From an uncultured Bacteroidia bacterium (lineage in GTDB: Bacteria > Bacteroidota > Bacteroidia > Bacteroidales > Prolixibacteraceae), in NCBI GenBank assembly GCA_903859795.1, contig CAIOOC010000824.1, positions 1 through 9,608 on the forward strand: 9,608 nucleotides of DNA, read 5' to 3'. The number at the start of each line of letters is the position of its first letter. Position 1 is the stretch's first letter. Positions 7,862 to 9,608 of this stretch are shown here, piece after piece. Below the pieces are notes generated by a model. It was not told where the DNA came from, made no database searches, and saw nothing but the letters and a program-made list of their open reading frames with translations. The translations under genes were made by a program, and so were the position numbers.

Positions 7862-8994
7862 TTAAAAGAGTTTGGACATATTTATCTCCCCGGTATTTTT
7901 ATTATCTTGTATTGAAAGAACTGATTCATCGATTACCTCTGACAAGCTCCCAGCAGTGTTGTACATTGCAATGATATTTTCAAGAGGAGTTCCCACCTGA
8001 ATGGCATGGGAGGGACCCAAAAAAAGTCCCCCCAAAGGGAAAAGTTTTTTTCTTCGTTCCACCTCACTGGTGACATCTGCTACACTTCCAAATGCCAGTG
8101 TGCTTTGAACGCAAACACTTCCGCAAAAGGATATGCCATCTCCAAAATCATTTTTTAAAACAGCGATGTCCATTTCGGGTGTTGTAGGTTGAACAACATC
8201 ATAAACATCAAGTCCCAACTCGATTAATCTGGGTAAAAATGCCCTGACACAACCGCACATGTGCATCATTGTTCTGGCACCATGACTATGAACCATTTCA
8301 AAATACTTTTTTAGTTTAGGAGCAAAATGGTTTTCAAATATTTCGAAATCAATTACCTGTGATTTCTGGGTTCCAAATCCTCTCCAGTATGGGTAAAATC
8401 GACCAATCCTTCAGCGGCCTGTAATATTCGCTCGTGCATGTCATAATAAAACTGAAAACGTGCATCCATTATTTCCAGATAAACAGGATCATCGGTAATC
8501 AGGTCAATAAGAACCTGCTCAGTTCCCCTGGCACGGGCAATGCCATTAATAAAGTCCAGGTCACCGGCAGTACCACAGCAAACCGCAAAACCCCGCTTCC
8601 AAATTTCCTGACATTGTTGTTTTATTGTTGAATAATCAAACCAGTCGGCGGTTGGGAAATGCGAACGATCCAGATCGTTAACCGAATAAATGTTTCCAAA
8701 AGGGAGATAACTTGCCTCCAGGTACTTTCCTCCCTCGAATTCAGCATATCTGTATCGCTCTCCCCAATAACCTTCAACACTTCCATCTTCAAACTTTCTC
8801 AATTCAGGGCCGATATAAACCGGATCAACATACCGAAAGTCATCACCTACTACCACCAGAAGTTGTTCCATATTATTAAGTCCAAAATGATCCATGATCA
8901 TTTGATTAATTTCAGGAGTTCCTTCATGCTTTACGGGAATACGGTCGTAACCTTCTCTTTTAAATGCGCTTAGAACACGTTCTCTTGAATTCAT
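7862..8994 (-). pseudogene. Uroporphyrinogen-decarboxylase-fold protein (MtaA/CmuA-like superfamily), frameshifted
   Basis: Two adjacent open frames (8994-8353 and 8296-7862) are the two halves of one URO-D superfamily gene. Restoring one base near 8373 gives a continuous 377-residue protein of normal family length. The first half runs from MNSRERVLSAF through FEGGKYLEASYLPFG to VDFTHTGEDL (198-207). The second contains the metal-site motif MHMCG (H245, C247), a GSVCVQSTLAFGS strand and GPSHAIQ followed by TPLENIIAMY, typical of a URO-D-like subgroup common in glycan-degrading bacteria. The HxC motif is seen in corrinoid and cobamide methyltransferases of the MtaA/CmuA type and absent from haem-pathway HemE; the extra C-terminal cysteine ligand of MtaA is not evident. 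The start is 30 bases after the rhamnosidase-like gene, suggesting one transcript. As sequenced, the protein would stop after 213 residues, before the HxC motif. Substrate unknown; sequencing error is possible. Confidence 0.82.
8373..8374 (-). other. Frameshift point, one G missing from a GGG run
   Basis: On the minus strand the sequence reads GATTTGGAACCCAG. In-frame it translates as DLEPRNHR then stop. Adding one G to the GG gives GATTTGGGAACCCAG, which reads DLGTQKSQVIDFEIF and continues without a stop into the downstream half, restoring the GEDLGTQ motif expected of this family. The two frames differ by exactly one base (8994 and 8296 are 698 apart). Confidence 0.8.
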
Positions 8995-9024
8995 ATCGTT
9001 CAGTTTTTAACTTTTACACATTAA

Positions 9025-9608
9025 TTATTTGATGTCTTTCCGTATGATTTTCACCGGCCCCAATAAACCCGAAGGAACGAGTGGTGAATCTTTGGTGAAA
9101 TAATTCCATGTTGAAAAGCAATATCGCCCTTTCGATAGCCTGGGTGCCTTATTCAGTAACCAATCGGGAAATTCCTTTAAATACCATCCTTTCCAGTAAT
9201 CGCCCGGTAACCATTCAACATCTGAGGGCTCCTGTTCATCACCAATAAGGCGGTTCGCCCAAACATTGGTAACTTCAATTTCCAACTGGTTATTTTTTTC
9301 TTTAATTAAACCTGAGGGAATTTTTACGCTCCACGGAGCAGTCCAGACAATGCCCAAATCTTTTTGGTTAAGCTTTACCGAGGCAATGCAGTTTACTTTG
9401 CCCAGCTCCAGATATAGAACCCTGTCTTTATTCTCCATTCCTGGGTATTCAGCATTAAAAAACGTTTTGTAAATGGCTGTGCCACTGTAATATTTTATTC
9501 CGAGGTCAGAACTTTCAGTCCAGTCCTGAAGTATTTTAAATTCGACAGGTTTTACAGGGCCACCCCATTTAGGATCAAATGTTACTTTCCAGTCACCGAT
9601 TATGGTTC
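9025..9608 (-). CDS. C-terminal part of GH106-like alpha-L-rhamnosidase, cut by window edge
   Basis: Only the last 193 codons are present; the open frame runs off the right edge at 9608, so the methionine at 9438 is internal. The visible part covers the linker and jelly-roll sugar-binding-like domain at the end of large (about 1000-residue) GH106-type enzymes, which remove alpha-L-rhamnose from pectic and other glycans. Markers in order are IIGDWKVTFDPKWGGP near the edge, DLGIKYYSGTAIYKTFF, YLELGKVNCIASVKLNQKDLG, VTNVWANRLIGDEQ, FPDWLLNK, YCFSTWNYFTKDSPL and the terminal SGLLGPVKII. The catalytic barrel lies outside the window, so activity cannot be judged. The URO-D-like gene begins 30 bases after its TAA stop, so the pair is probably one operon. 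A GH2-like enzyme with the same sandwich domain is the main alternative. Confidence 0.78.
   Translation of the reverse strand, partial: TIIGDWKVTFDPKWGGPVKPVEFKILQDWTESSDLGIKYYSGTAIYKTFFNAEYPGMENKDRVLYLELGKVNCIASVKLNQKDLGIVWTAPWSVKIPSGLIKEKNNQLEIEVTNVWANRLIGDEQEPSDVEWLPGDYWKGWYLKEFPDWLLNKAPRLSKGRYCFSTWNYFTKDSPLVPSGLLGPVKIIRKDIK

Noticed and set aside
8281..8400. Programmed ribosomal frameshift, or two separate genes, at the URO-D-like locus
   Set aside because: The minus-strand sequence around the shift (GATTTGGAACCC) is not a recognisable slippery heptamer. The downstream ATG at 8296 falls inside a conserved family segment rather than at a domain boundary, and one base restores a normal-length protein, so mutation or sequencing error is simpler.
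7862..8994. Haem-biosynthesis uroporphyrinogen decarboxylase (hemE)
   Set aside because: The HxCG site (H245, C247) and the PSHAIQ segment fit the URO-D-like/methyltransferase side of the superfamily, I do not see the HemE N-terminal signature, and no haem-pathway genes are nearby.
9025..9438. Complete small 137-residue gene starting at 9438
   Set aside because: The same frame stays open to the window edge and encodes recognisable GH106-type sequence upstream of that methionine, so this is the tail of a larger gene.

Overview
The window looks like a chromosomal segment from a member of the Bacteroidota. The evidence is the moderate, somewhat AT-rich base composition, mostly weak or absent Shine-Dalgarno sequences, and large secreted glycan-active enzymes of types abundant in that phylum: a GH127-type enzyme, a GH106-type C-terminus and a very large DUF4450-like protein. 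A glycan-feeding order such as Bacteroidales or Marinilabiliales is my inference; nothing in the sequence fixes the genus.

Layout. Positions 65-2946 carry two plus-strand genes: an exported GH127-type (beta-L-arabinofuranosidase-like) enzyme and, 50 bases later, a full-length luciferase-like flavin-dependent oxidoreductase of the YhbW type. Positions 2947-3404 are a 458-base gene-free stretch between convergent genes. It holds a cluster of GGCC-centred repeats that may be a worn insertion-sequence end, and a strong 12-pair hairpin that probably terminates the minus-strand gene. All remaining genes are on the minus strand. Read in their own direction they are: the C-terminus of a GH106-like alpha-L-rhamnosidase (9608-9025, cut by the window edge), a uroporphyrinogen-decarboxylase-fold protein (8994-7862) broken by one missing base, a terminator-like hairpin, a secreted 1183-residue putative glycosidase (7703-4152), and a membrane-anchored or exported peroxiredoxin of the BCP/PrxQ type (3995-3405).

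How they fit together. Three of the six genes are predicted glycan-cleaving enzymes, and the families point to L-rhamnose and L-arabinofuranose linkages, as in pectic side chains (rhamnogalacturonan), gums or bacterial and algal rhamnans. No SusC/SusD pair, sensor-regulator or sulfatase is in view, so this is either the edge of a polysaccharide utilisation locus or scattered accessory enzymes. The rhamnosidase-like gene and the URO-D-like gene are 30 bases apart and probably co-transcribed.

The most noteworthy points are the single-base frameshift in the URO-D-like gene, its pairing with a rhamnosidase-like gene, the very large DUF4450-like enzyme with no residue-level function, and the repeat block at 3123-3240. 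I did not find a convincing new defence, mobile or RNA-based system.
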